Shown here: positions 35,712 through 45,200 of the stretch, in pieces
How the letters are laid out: each line of letters starts with the position of its first letter
Numbering within the stretch: the first letter of the stretch is position 1
Assembly: GCA_007693955.1 (NCBI GenBank)
Contig: RECR01000075.1
Span: 1 to 59,167 of the forward strand
Direction: 5' to 3'
DNA: 59,167 nt
Origin: Gloeocapsa sp. DLM2.Bin57
Lineage (GTDB): Bacteria; Cyanobacteriota; Cyanobacteriia; Cyanobacteriales; Gloeocapsaceae
Made by a program: the position numbers and the translations under genes
The notes under the pieces: generated by a model
Told to the model about the DNA's origin: nothing
The model's database searches: none
The model's input: the letters and a program-made list of their open reading frames with translations, nothing else

Positions 35712-38700
35712 ATGTCAAGGCGAAAACCAGCCAAGGCGATAATCAAAGATTTGCTTAACAAAGTGCAACAGCAGTTGCTCAAACTCCTCAATAGCGCACA
35801 AAAGTGGCTAAAGAAAGAGTTAAGCAAACATAGATCACGCCCAATTTGGGTGAGATGGGGATTAATTGCTTGGCGAGTAATAGAAATACTCTTAACACAA
35901 ATCCAGAGAAATGTCAAACGACAATGGCAAAAGCGAGGACAATTCTGGTTATTCACCCAGAGACGCTTCTCCCGCTCGGGGTTTCTCTTACCGATGGTGT
36001 CGGTATTGTTAGTGGTTTTCTCCTTGGTAGTAGGGGCGACGTTAATGCAATCGATTAACCGCACCACAGAAGTAGCAGGTAAACGCAATGAACAAGTAGT
36101 TTATAACACAGCTACCGTGGCGATCGACCGCAGTAAAGCTAAGATAGAATATATGTTTAACGTCGATCCTCGTTGGCCCCGAGGGTTACCAGGAGACGGC
36201 AGAATTGAAGATATTTTACGTAATACATCTGACGATGACCCAGAGTTTCAATCCATAGATTTAGATCCAGCAGCACCAGGAATTCAAGATCCCTATACTT
36301 TTCCTGATGAAGAAAGGCTAGATCTAGATGGAGATGGCAGGTTTGATAACGCTTGGGTTTTTACCGTAGATACAGACGAAGGAACGGCGACGGTAGCCTA
36401 TATGCTCTTACACCGGGTTCAATCAGAAAACATTAACCTAGGACTAGGTGTCAGCGATATACAAGCTCCAGATTACAATAAAGCTAGTAACCTGTTAGTG
36501 CGTAATGGCCCCATCAACATGACCCAAGTTAGTCAAGTTACCTGTATTAACCCCATTAACAATCAAGACGGATGGGAAGTAATTACAGGTGCGACGGTGC
36601 GTCGAGCCTTTCAAACCTACGTAGTAGTAGTAGAAGATAGAGGTACACAGCGCAGTGTCTCTACCCTAGAAATGCAGCAGGATCGACAAGCAGATAAGGG
36701 GAATAAATGGGGCGCCTGGTTTCGTAATGACTTAGAAATCTTCCCAGGTCCAGGCTTTAGGTGGAATGGTGCGATTCATACCGAAGGTAATTTAATTATC
36801 GGGGACAGTAACAACTTTGAAGCCTACTTGATCAGTGCGCCTAACTCCTGTCTCTACGCGAGACCGAACTCAGAAATAACCGTTGGTGGTAACCTAGACG
36901 AGATCACCCCTCCCTTTTTGGGACAAATAATCAGAGGCTCTCTGAAGTTTAATAGTTATACAGGTTCTTTTAGAGCTGATATACACGGGGCAAATGGACC
37001 AGAAGTCACCGTTACTGTTAACGATAGCACAGGGGGAAACAATCATATCGATTCAGTACGCAGTAGCCCTCCACCTCCGATAGATATATCTCTCGACCCA
37101 GTGGTTTTATTTACCACCAATGATAACGTAGCTAGAGGTAATGATGAAACAAACGGAGGTAACCGAGATCCCAACTGGAAAAATAGTCGCTTAGTTAGAG
37201 ATGGTAGAATTTTTAACCGCTCAGCTCAACCCCCCTACGTAGATGATACCTACCGCTCAGACGATCGCTACGGACCCAAACCTAGATATAGTCAATTAAT
37301 TGGCTTAAATGCTCCTATTGGAACACCCATTAACCCTAGTGATACCAATGCCAATCTTTTAACCGAAATTAACACCCTTGATCCTGAGTCAAACGGTTTA
37401 GATGGTTACTGGGAAAAACGCTCACGTGGCGAAGGTTTAACCGTCATAGTAGGACAAAGATTAGAGTTAGGCAATGCCAACGGTTGGGATGGTAACCAAG
37501 ATCCTCTCTATCCACCCCAAGGAGGTTATTGTCCAGATACAGGAACTCGTTGTCACGAACAAAAACAGTGGAAAACTCTGCGAGATAATCTAGCCGCAGT
37601 GCAAGCTACCGTAGTCTATCACAACGATCGCCAAACTAACCAACAATTAAGTCCTATAGCAGCTAATTTCCCACTAGCTTGTTTAGCAACCACAGCTCAT
37701 CCAGGCACTCGCACGGGTTACAATAACACTCTGGGACTAGAAACAGGGGGGACGATCGGTAATAGCTATACTTTTGGAAGAGTAGCTCATAATAATAACG
37801 TTGATACCAATTTCCTCGAAGGTGTAGGGACGAGTGGTTGGGAATTTAATACTCCTGGTAACCAAACTACTAACGCTAACTTCCGAACAGCGATCGCTAA
37901 TGGAACACCTTTACGCAACGCTCTGCGCAATCTCGGCAACTTCTCAGGAGATCCCTTTGGAGCCTTCCCACCAGTTCAAGATAGTGATGATAGTAATAAC
38001 ACTAACGACGCAGTATCCATAGGTCCAGTGGTACACCCCTATCCAACCTTAACCATGTGGGGAGACTTTTCTAATCTACGTCGGGTTATGGCTCAACTCG
38101 ATGGTGGTACAGATTATAACTCCTTAAGTATCGCTGATCAAACGACTCTGCAAACAGCAGCTTGTACCCTGGGGATGTTGGCTTATAACCTCGATAATAT
38201 CTTGAGTTATGATTATACCAATGCCAATAACGCTGACAGGATTCAACAAGTAATCAGATCCTTAAACCATAGTTCGATTACTGATTATATTAATGATAAC
38301 CTGCCAGGAGACACCTTACCAGAAAAACAAGCTAACGCTACCCCAGAAGACTATATCGCTGCTTTCCAAGCTTCAACTGTCACAGTTTCAGGAAATACAC
38401 TGAATAATCGTAACCTTGTACCCACAGTGAGAGCGATTTACCTGAAGGAACAAGTAACGCGCGATCGCCGTTTTGGTTTCCGACCTTACGTCTCTGGTAT
38501 ACAAACTGCAGGAAATGACATTATTAACTGGTCTTCTAACACTTCTCCAACTCGTTGGGTGACCTTTAACCCTGCAGATAACGGTTACTTCGGTTTAGAT
38601 CCCAGTAGTACTTGGACTGAACGAAATCAAGTTAGAACCCTCGCTCGCGCTTTATCTCCTAGAAGAATTATTACTCTCCCCAACAGAATCATCGCCCCTC

Positions 38701-40601
38701 CTGAAACCAACCGAACGGCGATGGATACTGACCGAACTAGAGCTTTGGTTAATGGTGAAAATTTAATTTCTACAGTACCTGAAACAGGACAACAGATAAT
38801 TAGTACACCAGGAATTAAATACCCCGCTTTATATTATCTCTTCCCCACCGCTACTCATAACCATGACGGTGGCGGGCTACAACCAAACACAGAAGAATAT
38901 ATCGGGGATGCCTATATTCTGGAGGTTAATAAGCTGATTAATTATCAAGCAGTTAACCCCGGGGATTTAGTTTTAACCCCTAGAAATAGAACCGACTGGG
39001 TTGTACCTAATACCACTACCACCACCGATCGCGTGAACTTTATCAACGATGACGGAACGAATGTAGCCATCGCCTTCCAAGATAAAGGAATGTTCAACGG
39101 TAGAGAAATGATGTCGGTACGCAGCCTGGATATAGACCTAGACTTACTCAGAAGGAATACTCTGTTTAATGGTCGAGAAAACTGGCTACCCTTCAGCGGG
39201 ATTGTCTATGGCTTCCGAGAAGACGCCGTACGGGAAGACGCCATCGCTCGTCCTACCCGTGGTGGTGTTAATTTCAATAACTGCGATCGCGCTTCAGAAA
39301 TTACTAGTACCAGCTGTCGCATGGATGCAGTTACTGATAACCCTCACGACCCACCCGTTAACGATACCAACGGGATTAGTCCCAAACCTGTTGATTTTCA
39401 CGCTGACCCCGATCGCCGTGCTCATGGCTTCAGATTGCGCACAGGTGGCAGCCTAGTCCGTGTTCCTGAACCACCAGGACGATTCCAATTTAAAGGTTTA
39501 TCCTTTATCAGTGATAATCCTGTGTATATATCAGCAGACAATAATGTTTTTAACGACCATCGCAATACAGCGGGTCAAGAGATCCAGGAATTTACCCAGC
39601 TCTTAAATAATGACTGGACTAACTTCTATAGCCGTACTACTCTAAACGACCAATTTGCTAGAGCAGGTGATACTTGGCGTCCTGCAGAAATCATCTCTGA
39701 CGGGATTACCATACTCTCTAATAACTTCATCAATGGTAGTATAGCCGAAGGGATTGATCGCAATAACGTAAGTAACAGGTCTTCCTATCGTACTCTCAAC
39801 GCTCCTAATGACCCAGGCGATCGCCGTTGGGTCAGAGAAGATGGCTCGGTCTCCGACGCTCAAAATAACGCCATTCCCATTAAAATCTCCCGTAATGGCT
39901 ATCCCCTATACTGCGTAGATCCAGCTAACGTTACTAATAACCGTTTTGACGATGTTACCACTAATAACACTCAATTCCAATACTGTCGTCGCCATAACTT
40001 CCAAGAACAACAGTATGGTCGAGAACGCGATCGCCGTCCTCTCGGTTTTAGCGAGCTAACTGGTAATTTACTAGCTAGTAACATTAACCGTACCTATCAA
40101 GCTTTCACCAATGGTAAAGACAGAATTGACGCGGCAAACAACAACCGAGTTAACGTCACCGTGGTTAGCGGTTTAATTCCCTCTCGCGCCCAACAATCCT
40201 ACGGTGGATTACACAACTTCCCTCGTTTTATTGAAAACTGGAATGGTCGCAATCTATTTATTTCTGGTGCGCTGATTCAACTCAACTTCAGTACCTATGC
40301 AACAGGTCCTTTTGACCAAGATAGCTGGGAACCTGGACAAGGTGCACAGTCTGCCGAGCCGATTAACTATTACGGTGCTCCTACTCGACGCTGGGGTTAT
40401 GACGTGGGCTTACAATACTCCCCGGCTGGACCTGTAGCTAGTCGCTTTATTTCCCCGAGTTCCACCCGTAGTGAGTTTTACCGTGAACCTCCTGTAGATG
40501 ACCCCTATATCTGTCTCTTACGTAAAGCTAGTTTACCCGATGGTGCTAGTGCCAACATTGACCCCGATACCACCAACTGTCGTGATTTTCCTTGGGAATA
40601 A
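35712..40601 (+). CDS. hpsA: HpsA-type hormogonium polysaccharide biosynthesis protein
   Basis: This 1629-residue protein has a basic cytoplasmic leader of about 90 residues, then a prepilin-like segment. Gly90-Phe91 (RSGFLLPMVSVLLVVFSLVV) sits like a prepilin cleavage site, but the usual Glu at +5 is Met95. The rest is a very large Asn/Asp/Arg-rich extracytoplasmic domain (TTEVAGKRNEQVVYNTATVA, NVDPRWPRGLPGDG), as in HpsA of filamentous cyanobacteria, where hps genes are needed for secreted polysaccharide and gliding. Three pseudopilin genes follow with almost no gaps, matching the hpsA-hpsB-hpsC order. It may form or cap a pilus-like fibre; its enzyme activity, if any, is unknown. Confidence 0.88.
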   Translation: MSRRKPAKAIIKDLLNKVQQQLLKLLNSAQKWLKKELSKHRSRPIWVRWGLIAWRVIEILLTQIQRNVKRQWQKRGQFWLFTQRRFSRSGFLLPMVSVLLVVFSLVVGATLMQSINRTTEVAGKRNEQVVYNTATVAIDRSKAKIEYMFNVDPRWPRGLPGDGRIEDILRNTSDDDPEFQSIDLDPAAPGIQDPYTFPDEERLDLDGDGRFDNAWVFTVDTDEGTATVAYMLLHRVQSENINLGLGVSDIQAPDYNKASNLLVRNGPINMTQVSQVTCINPINNQDGWEVITGATVRRAFQTYVVVVEDRGTQRSVSTLEMQQDRQADKGNKWGAWFRNDLEIFPGPGFRWNGAIHTEGNLIIGDSNNFEAYLISAPNSCLYARPNSEITVGGNLDEITPPFLGQIIRGSLKFNSYTGSFRADIHGANGPEVTVTVNDSTGGNNHIDSVRSSPPPPIDISLDPVVLFTTNDNVARGNDETNGGNRDPNWKNSRLVRDGRIFNRSAQPPYVDDTYRSDDRYGPKPRYSQLIGLNAPIGTPINPSDTNANLLTEINTLDPESNGLDGYWEKRSRGEGLTVIVGQRLELGNANGWDGNQDPLYPPQGGYCPDTGTRCHEQKQWKTLRDNLAAVQATVVYHNDRQTNQQLSPIAANFPLACLATTAHPGTRTGYNNTLGLETGGTIGNSYTFGRVAHNNNVDTNFLEGVGTSGWEFNTPGNQTTNANFRTAIANGTPLRNALRNLGNFSGDPFGAFPPVQDSDDSNNTNDAVSIGPVVHPYPTLTMWGDFSNLRRVMAQLDGGTDYNSLSIADQTTLQTAACTLGMLAYNLDNILSYDYTNANNADRIQQVIRSLNHSSITDYINDNLPGDTLPEKQANATPEDYIAAFQASTVTVSGNTLNNRNLVPTVRAIYLKEQVTRDRRFGFRPYVSGIQTAGNDIINWSSNTSPTRWVTFNPADNGYFGLDPSSTWTERNQVRTLARALSPRRIITLPNRIIAPPETNRTAMDTDRTRALVNGENLISTVPETGQQIISTPGIKYPALYYLFPTATHNHDGGGLQPNTEEYIGDAYILEVNKLINYQAVNPGDLVLTPRNRTDWVVPNTTTTTDRVNFINDDGTNVAIAFQDKGMFNGREMMSVRSLDIDLDLLRRNTLFNGRENWLPFSGIVYGFREDAVREDAIARPTRGGVNFNNCDRASEITSTSCRMDAVTDNPHDPPVNDTNGISPKPVDFHADPDRRAHGFRLRTGGSLVRVPEPPGRFQFKGLSFISDNPVYISADNNVFNDHRNTAGQEIQEFTQLLNNDWTNFYSRTTLNDQFARAGDTWRPAEIISDGITILSNNFINGSIAEGIDRNNVSNRSSYRTLNAPNDPGDRRWVREDGSVSDAQNNAIPIKISRNGYPLYCVDPANVTNNRFDDVTTNNTQFQYCRRHNFQEQQYGRERDRRPLGFSELTGNLLASNINRTYQAFTNGKDRIDAANNNRVNVTVVSGLIPSRAQQSYGGLHNFPRFIENWNGRNLFISGALIQLNFSTYATGPFDQDSWEPGQGAQSAEPINYYGAPTRRWGYDVGLQYSPAGPVASRFISPSSTRSEFYREPPVDDPYICLLRKASLPDGASANIDPDTTNCRDFPWE

Positions 40602-40622
40602 ACCCCTACATAGTGAGTAAAA

Positions 40623-41336
40623 ATGATGCTGCCCTTAATCTACCTAAAAATCCTGATCAAAAAACAGAGCGACTCTGGTATGTCTTTGATGGAGAGTCTA
40701 GTAGCCATTGTGATCATCTCTTTGATGGCAGTTGTTACTACTCCTCCTCTGATTCTAGCCATGGCAACCCGCATTCAAACCCGACGGGCTCAAACCGCGG
40801 TAACTCTGGCTCAGAAAGAATTAGAACGTATTCGGCTAATCGTGGATAGTGGAGATTATCTCAATAATATGCTACCTCCTGTAGCTAGCGGCGGGGGCGC
40901 AGCAATTACTACCCCTAGTCAAATCTCCACAGCAGGAGCACCTAATGCCATTCTTCCTGCTCCCCCCTGTGCTATTCCTGAAGAGACTTGTACACCCTAT
41001 AGCTATAACCAAGCTTGGTGGGTGGATGATTCCCAAGAGTACTTTATCCAAACCTTTAGAACTACGGGAGTACAACAAGATAATCAAGTAGTGGTCTTTC
41101 GTATGGGTATCAGAGTCTATTCAAAGGTCGCCGAAGCAGATCTAGGCTCTTTACGAACAGAATCTGCTCCCCTTTATCTCACTAGAGGCGCAGGTGAAAG
41201 AACCGTGGTTAACCGTGATGGTTCTAATATCTCAGCTCGACAGCGTCAGTTTCCCCTAGCAGTAATTTACGCTGATTTCTCTCGGGGTGATTTAATTGGA
41301 TCTTTGGAAAGATATCATGAATTTATAGGTGATTAA
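40623..41336 (+). CDS. hpsB: Pseudopilin, HpsB-like
   Basis: The 237-residue protein has a type IV prepilin N-terminus: cleavage after Gly in SGMSLMESLVAIVIISL, with Glu at +5 and a long hydrophobic helix. A globular C-terminal domain contains TRRAQTAVTLAQKELERI, typical of type II secretion/type IV minor pilins. It starts 21 bp after hpsA and overlaps the next pseudopilin gene. It likely assembles with HpsA and the next two pseudopilins in a pilus-like secretion complex. Confidence 0.85.
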   Translation: MMLPLIYLKILIKKQSDSGMSLMESLVAIVIISLMAVVTTPPLILAMATRIQTRRAQTAVTLAQKELERIRLIVDSGDYLNNMLPPVASGGGAAITTPSQISTAGAPNAILPAPPCAIPEETCTPYSYNQAWWVDDSQEYFIQTFRTTGVQQDNQVVVFRMGIRVYSKVAEADLGSLRTESAPLYLTRGAGERTVVNRDGSNISARQRQFPLAVIYADFSRGDLIGSLERYHEFIGD

Positions 41337-42345
41337 AGTGAACAACAAGCAGCTTTTTTGGTTACTATTATTCCGTCAATTAGGATTAGTCAAGAAATCG
41401 GGTTTTTCTATAGTAGAAAAAATGCTGAGCTTGGTTATGGCTGGTATGATTACTTCGGCTTTGATCGGCATGATGAACCAGTTTATTGAGTCTGATAAAC
41501 AACAAGCGGCTTTTCTAGCTACGGAAAAAGATGCACAAATCGCCCTTGATTACATCACAGAAGACTTGAGAGAGGCTGTATTTGTCTATGAGGAAATAAG
41601 TGACACACTCATCGCAGCTCTGCCCGATTTTAGCGCTATCCCTGGTTTAGGTGATTCAGCTCAACCTATTCTCGCTTTTTGGAAAACTGAACCAGTTACA
41701 GATTTACCAAATGCTTGTAACCCCGCCAATGGATTTTTTAGCGCACTTGTCCAAGAAGAATGTAGATTGTTACTGACAAAAAGAAACGCTTACACTCTGG
41801 TAGTTTATCTCCAAACCACTGAACCAAGCGATAAATGGCTCGGTAAGTCTCGTATCGTTCGTTATGCTTTATCTAAATATACTAAACCTCAACAATTAAC
41901 CATTTCTCGTGGCTTTGTTGATCCCGCTATTTATAATAACTTCTTCATTTGGCCCTATGACAAAGATGGGGTAAATCGACAAGCTCAACGACCTGATCCT
42001 CTAGCAAATACCACACCTCCACAACCTCAACCAATGGTGTTAGTGGATTTTATCGATATTCCTAATCGCAGCGAATTTAGAAGCGATAGTAACCCCAATT
42101 TGCCACCTGAACCCTTAACTTGTCCTACTAATTACGCTCGTGTTCCTGAAGAGGCAGACACTCATAATAGCTTTTTTGCTTGCGTTAGAATCACTGAAGG
42201 TAGATTAGGGGTAAATCAAGATATCATCGTCTATCTACGCGCTAACGCTGAAGGTAGAGACCGTTTAACTAAAACCGTAGAACATATCCCTAATTTACAA
42301 GCCCAAGTAACTCTTAGAGGAGTTATCGATAAGTTTGGTAGATAA
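41329..42345 (+). CDS. hpsC: Pseudopilin, HpsC-like
   Basis: The 338-residue protein has the prepilin motif SGFSIVEKMLSLVMAGM (Glu at +5) after a leader of about 25 residues. A domain with KDAQIALDYITEDLREAVFV follows, like HpsC and GspJ-type minor pseudopilins. The start is GTG at 41329 (8-bp overlap with the previous gene); a GTG at 41338 is equally possible. It is co-transcribed with its neighbours and probably secreted and assembled through a type IV pilus/type II-like machine encoded elsewhere. Confidence 0.84.
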   Translation: MIKVNNKQLFWLLLFRQLGLVKKSGFSIVEKMLSLVMAGMITSALIGMMNQFIESDKQQAAFLATEKDAQIALDYITEDLREAVFVYEEISDTLIAALPDFSAIPGLGDSAQPILAFWKTEPVTDLPNACNPANGFFSALVQEECRLLLTKRNAYTLVVYLQTTEPSDKWLGKSRIVRYALSKYTKPQQLTISRGFVDPAIYNNFFIWPYDKDGVNRQAQRPDPLANTTPPQPQPMVLVDFIDIPNRSEFRSDSNPNLPPEPLTCPTNYARVPEEADTHNSFFACVRITEGRLGVNQDIIVYLRANAEGRDRLTKTVEHIPNLQAQVTLRGVIDKFGR

Positions 42346-42347
42346 TT

Positions 42348-42920
42348 ATGAACAATAATAAAAATACTGGTTTCTCTCTTATTGAAGTACTTGTTATTGT
42401 AACTTTTGCCTCCATCAGTTTGGCGGTAAGTATTCCCAACATGACTTCTTTTGTTTATCGTCAACGACTCAATACCGCTAATCGCGAAATATATAACGCT
42501 ATTCGCTCTACTCAAGCTGAAGCTGCTCGCCGTAAAGAAACTTGGCAAATTAGTTTTAGACAAACTAGTGGCTATGTAGAGTGGGCGAGACACCATAAGG
42601 ATACCCCTTTAGATCAAGTAGTTCGTTGGCATCAAATTGATCCCGACATTCAAATAGATCAAGCTAATACTATTGATTGGTGGGAGACAAATTACATGTT
42701 TGATCCAGATATAGGAGATTATTTCTGGTTTCTGCGTTTTGACCATAATGGACATTTCCTAGATCCAGATAGGAGAATACAAGATCCTAGTTTTAATCGT
42801 GCTCAAATTACTCTGCAACTTTCTAATAGAGTTGATCGCAGTGATGTTGCTAGACGCTGTACGGTTATTGAAACTGTTATTGGTGCAATGCGTGTGGAAA
42901 AGGACGATAATTGTCGTTAA
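42348..42920 (+). CDS. GspH/FimT-type pseudopilin
   Basis: The 190-residue protein has the prepilin site TGFSLIEVLVIVTFASISLA with Glu at +5. The FimT/GspH-like pattern LNTANREIYNAIRSTQAEAA follows. It starts 2 bp after the HpsC-like gene and closes the hpsA-pseudopilin cluster. It likely acts as a minor pilin in the same structure. Confidence 0.87.
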   Translation: MNNNKNTGFSLIEVLVIVTFASISLAVSIPNMTSFVYRQRLNTANREIYNAIRSTQAEAARRKETWQISFRQTSGYVEWARHHKDTPLDQVVRWHQIDPDIQIDQANTIDWWETNYMFDPDIGDYFWFLRFDHNGHFLDPDRRIQDPSFNRAQITLQLSNRVDRSDVARRCTVIETVIGAMRVEKDDNCR

Positions 42921-42986
42921 TGTTCCTTATTGATTACCTGGATATACATAAAAGTAACTAAATGGAAAAGAAAAAGCTAAAAACGA

Positions 42987-43036
42987 GTTAGGTATTAGGT
43001 ATTAGGATGTTATTATTACTCTTACCTCTTGCCTAC
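42987..43036. repeat. Dispersed repeat (GTTAGGTATTAGGTATTAGG type)
   Basis: The segment runs from GTTAGGTATTAGG to TCTTGCCTACC. It matches, in inverted orientation, the segment at about 47112-47187 after the DUF6816 gene. A short related piece (GGTGTTAGGTGTTAAG) follows hemF at about 50745. All three sit just downstream of genes, like mobile or structural intergenic elements. Confidence 0.65.
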
Positions 43037-43064
43037 CTTCACAGTTAACCTTAATTTTGTCCGA

Positions 43065-43244
43065 TTACTTAGAGGGATCTTGCCAAGGAATCCAGACAAC
43101 TACAGTACTCACTGTACTTCCAATAATTACAGCTAGGGGTAAAATAATCCCACTGTCAGTCATTGAGATTATGGGAATGGTAATAGCTAACATTCCTGTC
43201 CCAAAACCCCAAATAATCGCCGTAGTAGCTATTTTTAAGCCCAT
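43065..43244 (-). CDS. Small two-helix membrane protein
   Basis: The 59-residue minus-strand frame, MGLKIATTAIIWGFGTGMLA through VVVWIPWQDPSK, has two hydrophobic helices joined by a short polar turn (SMTDSG) and a charged end. It resembles small thylakoid or plasma-membrane proteins of cyanobacteria in size and composition. The overlapping plus-strand frame has a poorer composition. The family is not recognised. It lies between the pseudopilin and the HigB-like fusion gene, reading toward the former. Confidence 0.72.
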   Translation of the reverse strand: MGLKIATTAIIWGFGTGMLAITIPIISMTDSGIILPLAVIIGSTVSTVVVWIPWQDPSK

Positions 43245-43269
43245 TTTTGTTGATTTCTATTCTTAATTG

Positions 43270-45108
43270 ATGCAGACAACCATCAAAATACTACCACGTT
43301 CTCAAGCATTAAGATTTATTCTTTTTCTAGGTAGTGGTTCATTGTTAGCTTTAGGGTTATCAGTCTTTAGTCACTATCGTTATTGGTACGGTACAATCAA
43401 GGCTGTACAAACAACTCAACTTAACATTCTTGCTAATACTATACCTAGTAAATTATCATTACTCCTACTTAATCAAGATACTGAAGAAATAGATAGATTA
43501 CTCAATAGCAACTATGGCTTTATCGGTATGGTAGTTACAGACTGTCAACAAAGACTTGACGACTGTGCTCAAGAAGCGATCCTCCACCGTAGCGGTATGG
43601 ATAAAGGATGGGGAGAAAACTTTAGAGAAGATGATTTGAGTCAATATCCCTTTGATTTATTATTAGATCCACCACCTACTAAAACTGAAAACTATTACTC
43701 ACAACCTTATTCCCATAATATTGAACAGACAAATAATCTGAATCCAGGTCAAATAATTGGTAGGGTATATTATATTCGTCCGAATCCACCAAGTGTCTTT
43801 AATGGGTTACAAAGTTGGTTACTTACTGTAGTACGAATTAGAATAAGTGGCTGGTTGCATCCCTATACAATTTTTTGGTTTCTTTGTTTGGGATCTAGCT
43901 TGATTAGTTGGTACTTTGTTGAACGGGAAATTAAACGCATCGAAACAATTGCTGTGTTTCAAAAAATACAACTAGAAGCAGATATTAATAATATTCAGCA
44001 TCATAATGAACAATTAAACCAAGAGAAGCAAAAATTAACACAATATTTAGGTAGTTTAACAGCTGATATTCAATCTCTTAATAATCAAATTTTAACCCTG
44101 CAAACAGAAGTTAACCATAAAGAAAGAGAACTGAATCAAACTTATGATCTTGTTGAGCAAACTAAAACATCTTTAGAAAAATATCAACAGCAATTAACTA
44201 TTATTCACCAGGATTCCCGCGCCAAAAGTCGGGAACAACAAGAATTAGAAGTTAAAATCCAAGAAACACAGCTTTTACTAGTAAATAAAGAACATCTATT
44301 ATCTAGTTTAGCTAATAATTTAGAAGCCACAAAAAATAGTTTATTTAGTTTAGAAACAGAAAGAGAAAGTACGCAACATTTACTCAGAGAAAAAGAATCA
44401 GAAAATTATTCTCTTGAACAAGAAATTAATACTTTACACCAAAAGTTAACAGAACAAGAAAACAGAATCAGAAAATTAGAAAATGAGAGGCTTAATGTTG
44501 ATGAATGGCAACAAATTATTAAAAGTTATGATGAAGATCTAAAAAATTTAGACCAACTGCGAGAAGAAAATGAATCTTTATTACAAGAAATTAATAAATT
44601 TAAAGATATTGTTGGACAACTAAATTTACAACTCCGCTACTTAAAACCAACTCCAGAGATTGAAGAACAACAAGATGTTGAATGGACAGTAATTTGTACT
44701 CAAAATTTTTATACTTATTGGCAGACTATACCCGAAAAAAAACAAATAAAAATAGCTACATATATTAATCATTTAGAAGTCAAAAGTCTCCAATTAAGTT
44801 ACCCATATAGTAGTGATATTAGAGGTAGTTCCCTGAGTATGAGAGAACTTAGACCTATTACTAATCCTCGTGAAGCTATAAGAATCTTATATCGATTTAC
44901 CCCATCTCAAACAGCAATTTTATTATATGGATTTGATAAACATCAAGACCCAGATTATAGAAAACACATACAAATAGCAACACGGGAATATCAAAACTAC
45001 CTAGATAACCCCAATAACATTATTTCTTTTAATGAATTATGGTATGAAATGAGCGAATCTGCTCGTAAGGAAGCTCAACAAAATTTTATGATAGAAAATA
45101 GTATATGA
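43270..45108 (+). CDS. Membrane-anchored coiled-coil protein with C-terminal HigB/RelE-like (Gp49) toxin domain
   Basis: I chose the ATG at 43270 (612 residues). Layout: transmembrane helix 1 (about 15-34); extracytoplasmic domain (about 40-195) with a Cys pair (DCQQRLDDC); helix 2 (about 199-217); long cytoplasmic coiled coil (about 225-465); C-terminal domain (about 472-580). The C-terminal domain has the Gp49/HigB signature: SSDIRGSSLSMRELRP, then AIRILYRFTPSQTAILLYGF, then DK and a HIQIATREY helix. Free HigB toxins are RNases about 100 residues long. Here the domain is tethered behind a receptor-like membrane module, an arrangement I do not recognise. No antitoxin gene is adjacent. Regulated RNA cleavage in response to an outside signal is possible but inferred. 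Confidence 0.88.
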   Translation: MQTTIKILPRSQALRFILFLGSGSLLALGLSVFSHYRYWYGTIKAVQTTQLNILANTIPSKLSLLLLNQDTEEIDRLLNSNYGFIGMVVTDCQQRLDDCAQEAILHRSGMDKGWGENFREDDLSQYPFDLLLDPPPTKTENYYSQPYSHNIEQTNNLNPGQIIGRVYYIRPNPPSVFNGLQSWLLTVVRIRISGWLHPYTIFWFLCLGSSLISWYFVEREIKRIETIAVFQKIQLEADINNIQHHNEQLNQEKQKLTQYLGSLTADIQSLNNQILTLQTEVNHKERELNQTYDLVEQTKTSLEKYQQQLTIIHQDSRAKSREQQELEVKIQETQLLLVNKEHLLSSLANNLEATKNSLFSLETERESTQHLLREKESENYSLEQEINTLHQKLTEQENRIRKLENERLNVDEWQQIIKSYDEDLKNLDQLREENESLLQEINKFKDIVGQLNLQLRYLKPTPEIEEQQDVEWTVICTQNFYTYWQTIPEKKQIKIATYINHLEVKSLQLSYPYSSDIRGSSLSMRELRPITNPREAIRILYRFTPSQTAILLYGFDKHQDPDYRKHIQIATREYQNYLDNPNNIISFNELWYEMSESARKEAQQNFMIENSI

Positions 45109-45109
45109 T

Positions 45110-45165
45110 ATCAAGTTCGGATCAATACTTACGATAAAAATGAGATAAGGCAAGAGGCAAAAGGG
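45110..45165 (+). repeat. Dispersed repeat starting ATCAAGTTCGG, directly after the HigB-like gene
   Basis: The repeat begins two bases after the stop codon and runs through TACTTACGATAAA and GGCAAGAGGCAAAAGGG. It matches 47078-47135 closely. In both places it sits at the 3' end of a gene. Confidence 0.72.
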
Positions 45166-45200
45166 AAAGAAGAAGGTATGAAGAGAAAAGTTTATTATAA

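Noticed and set aside
35573-36088. 171-codon open frame on the minus strand over the start of hpsA
   Set aside because: It overlaps the hpsA leader and prepilin-like segment, which are clearly coding on the plus strand, and its product has no recognisable pattern.
40592-40849. Open frame spanning the end of hpsA and start of the next pseudopilin
   Set aside because: It is out of frame with the prepilin motif at 40623; the product is low-complexity serine-rich.
43057-43266. 69-codon plus-strand frame before the HigB-like gene
   Set aside because: The minus-strand frame over the same bases gives a far better two-helix membrane protein.
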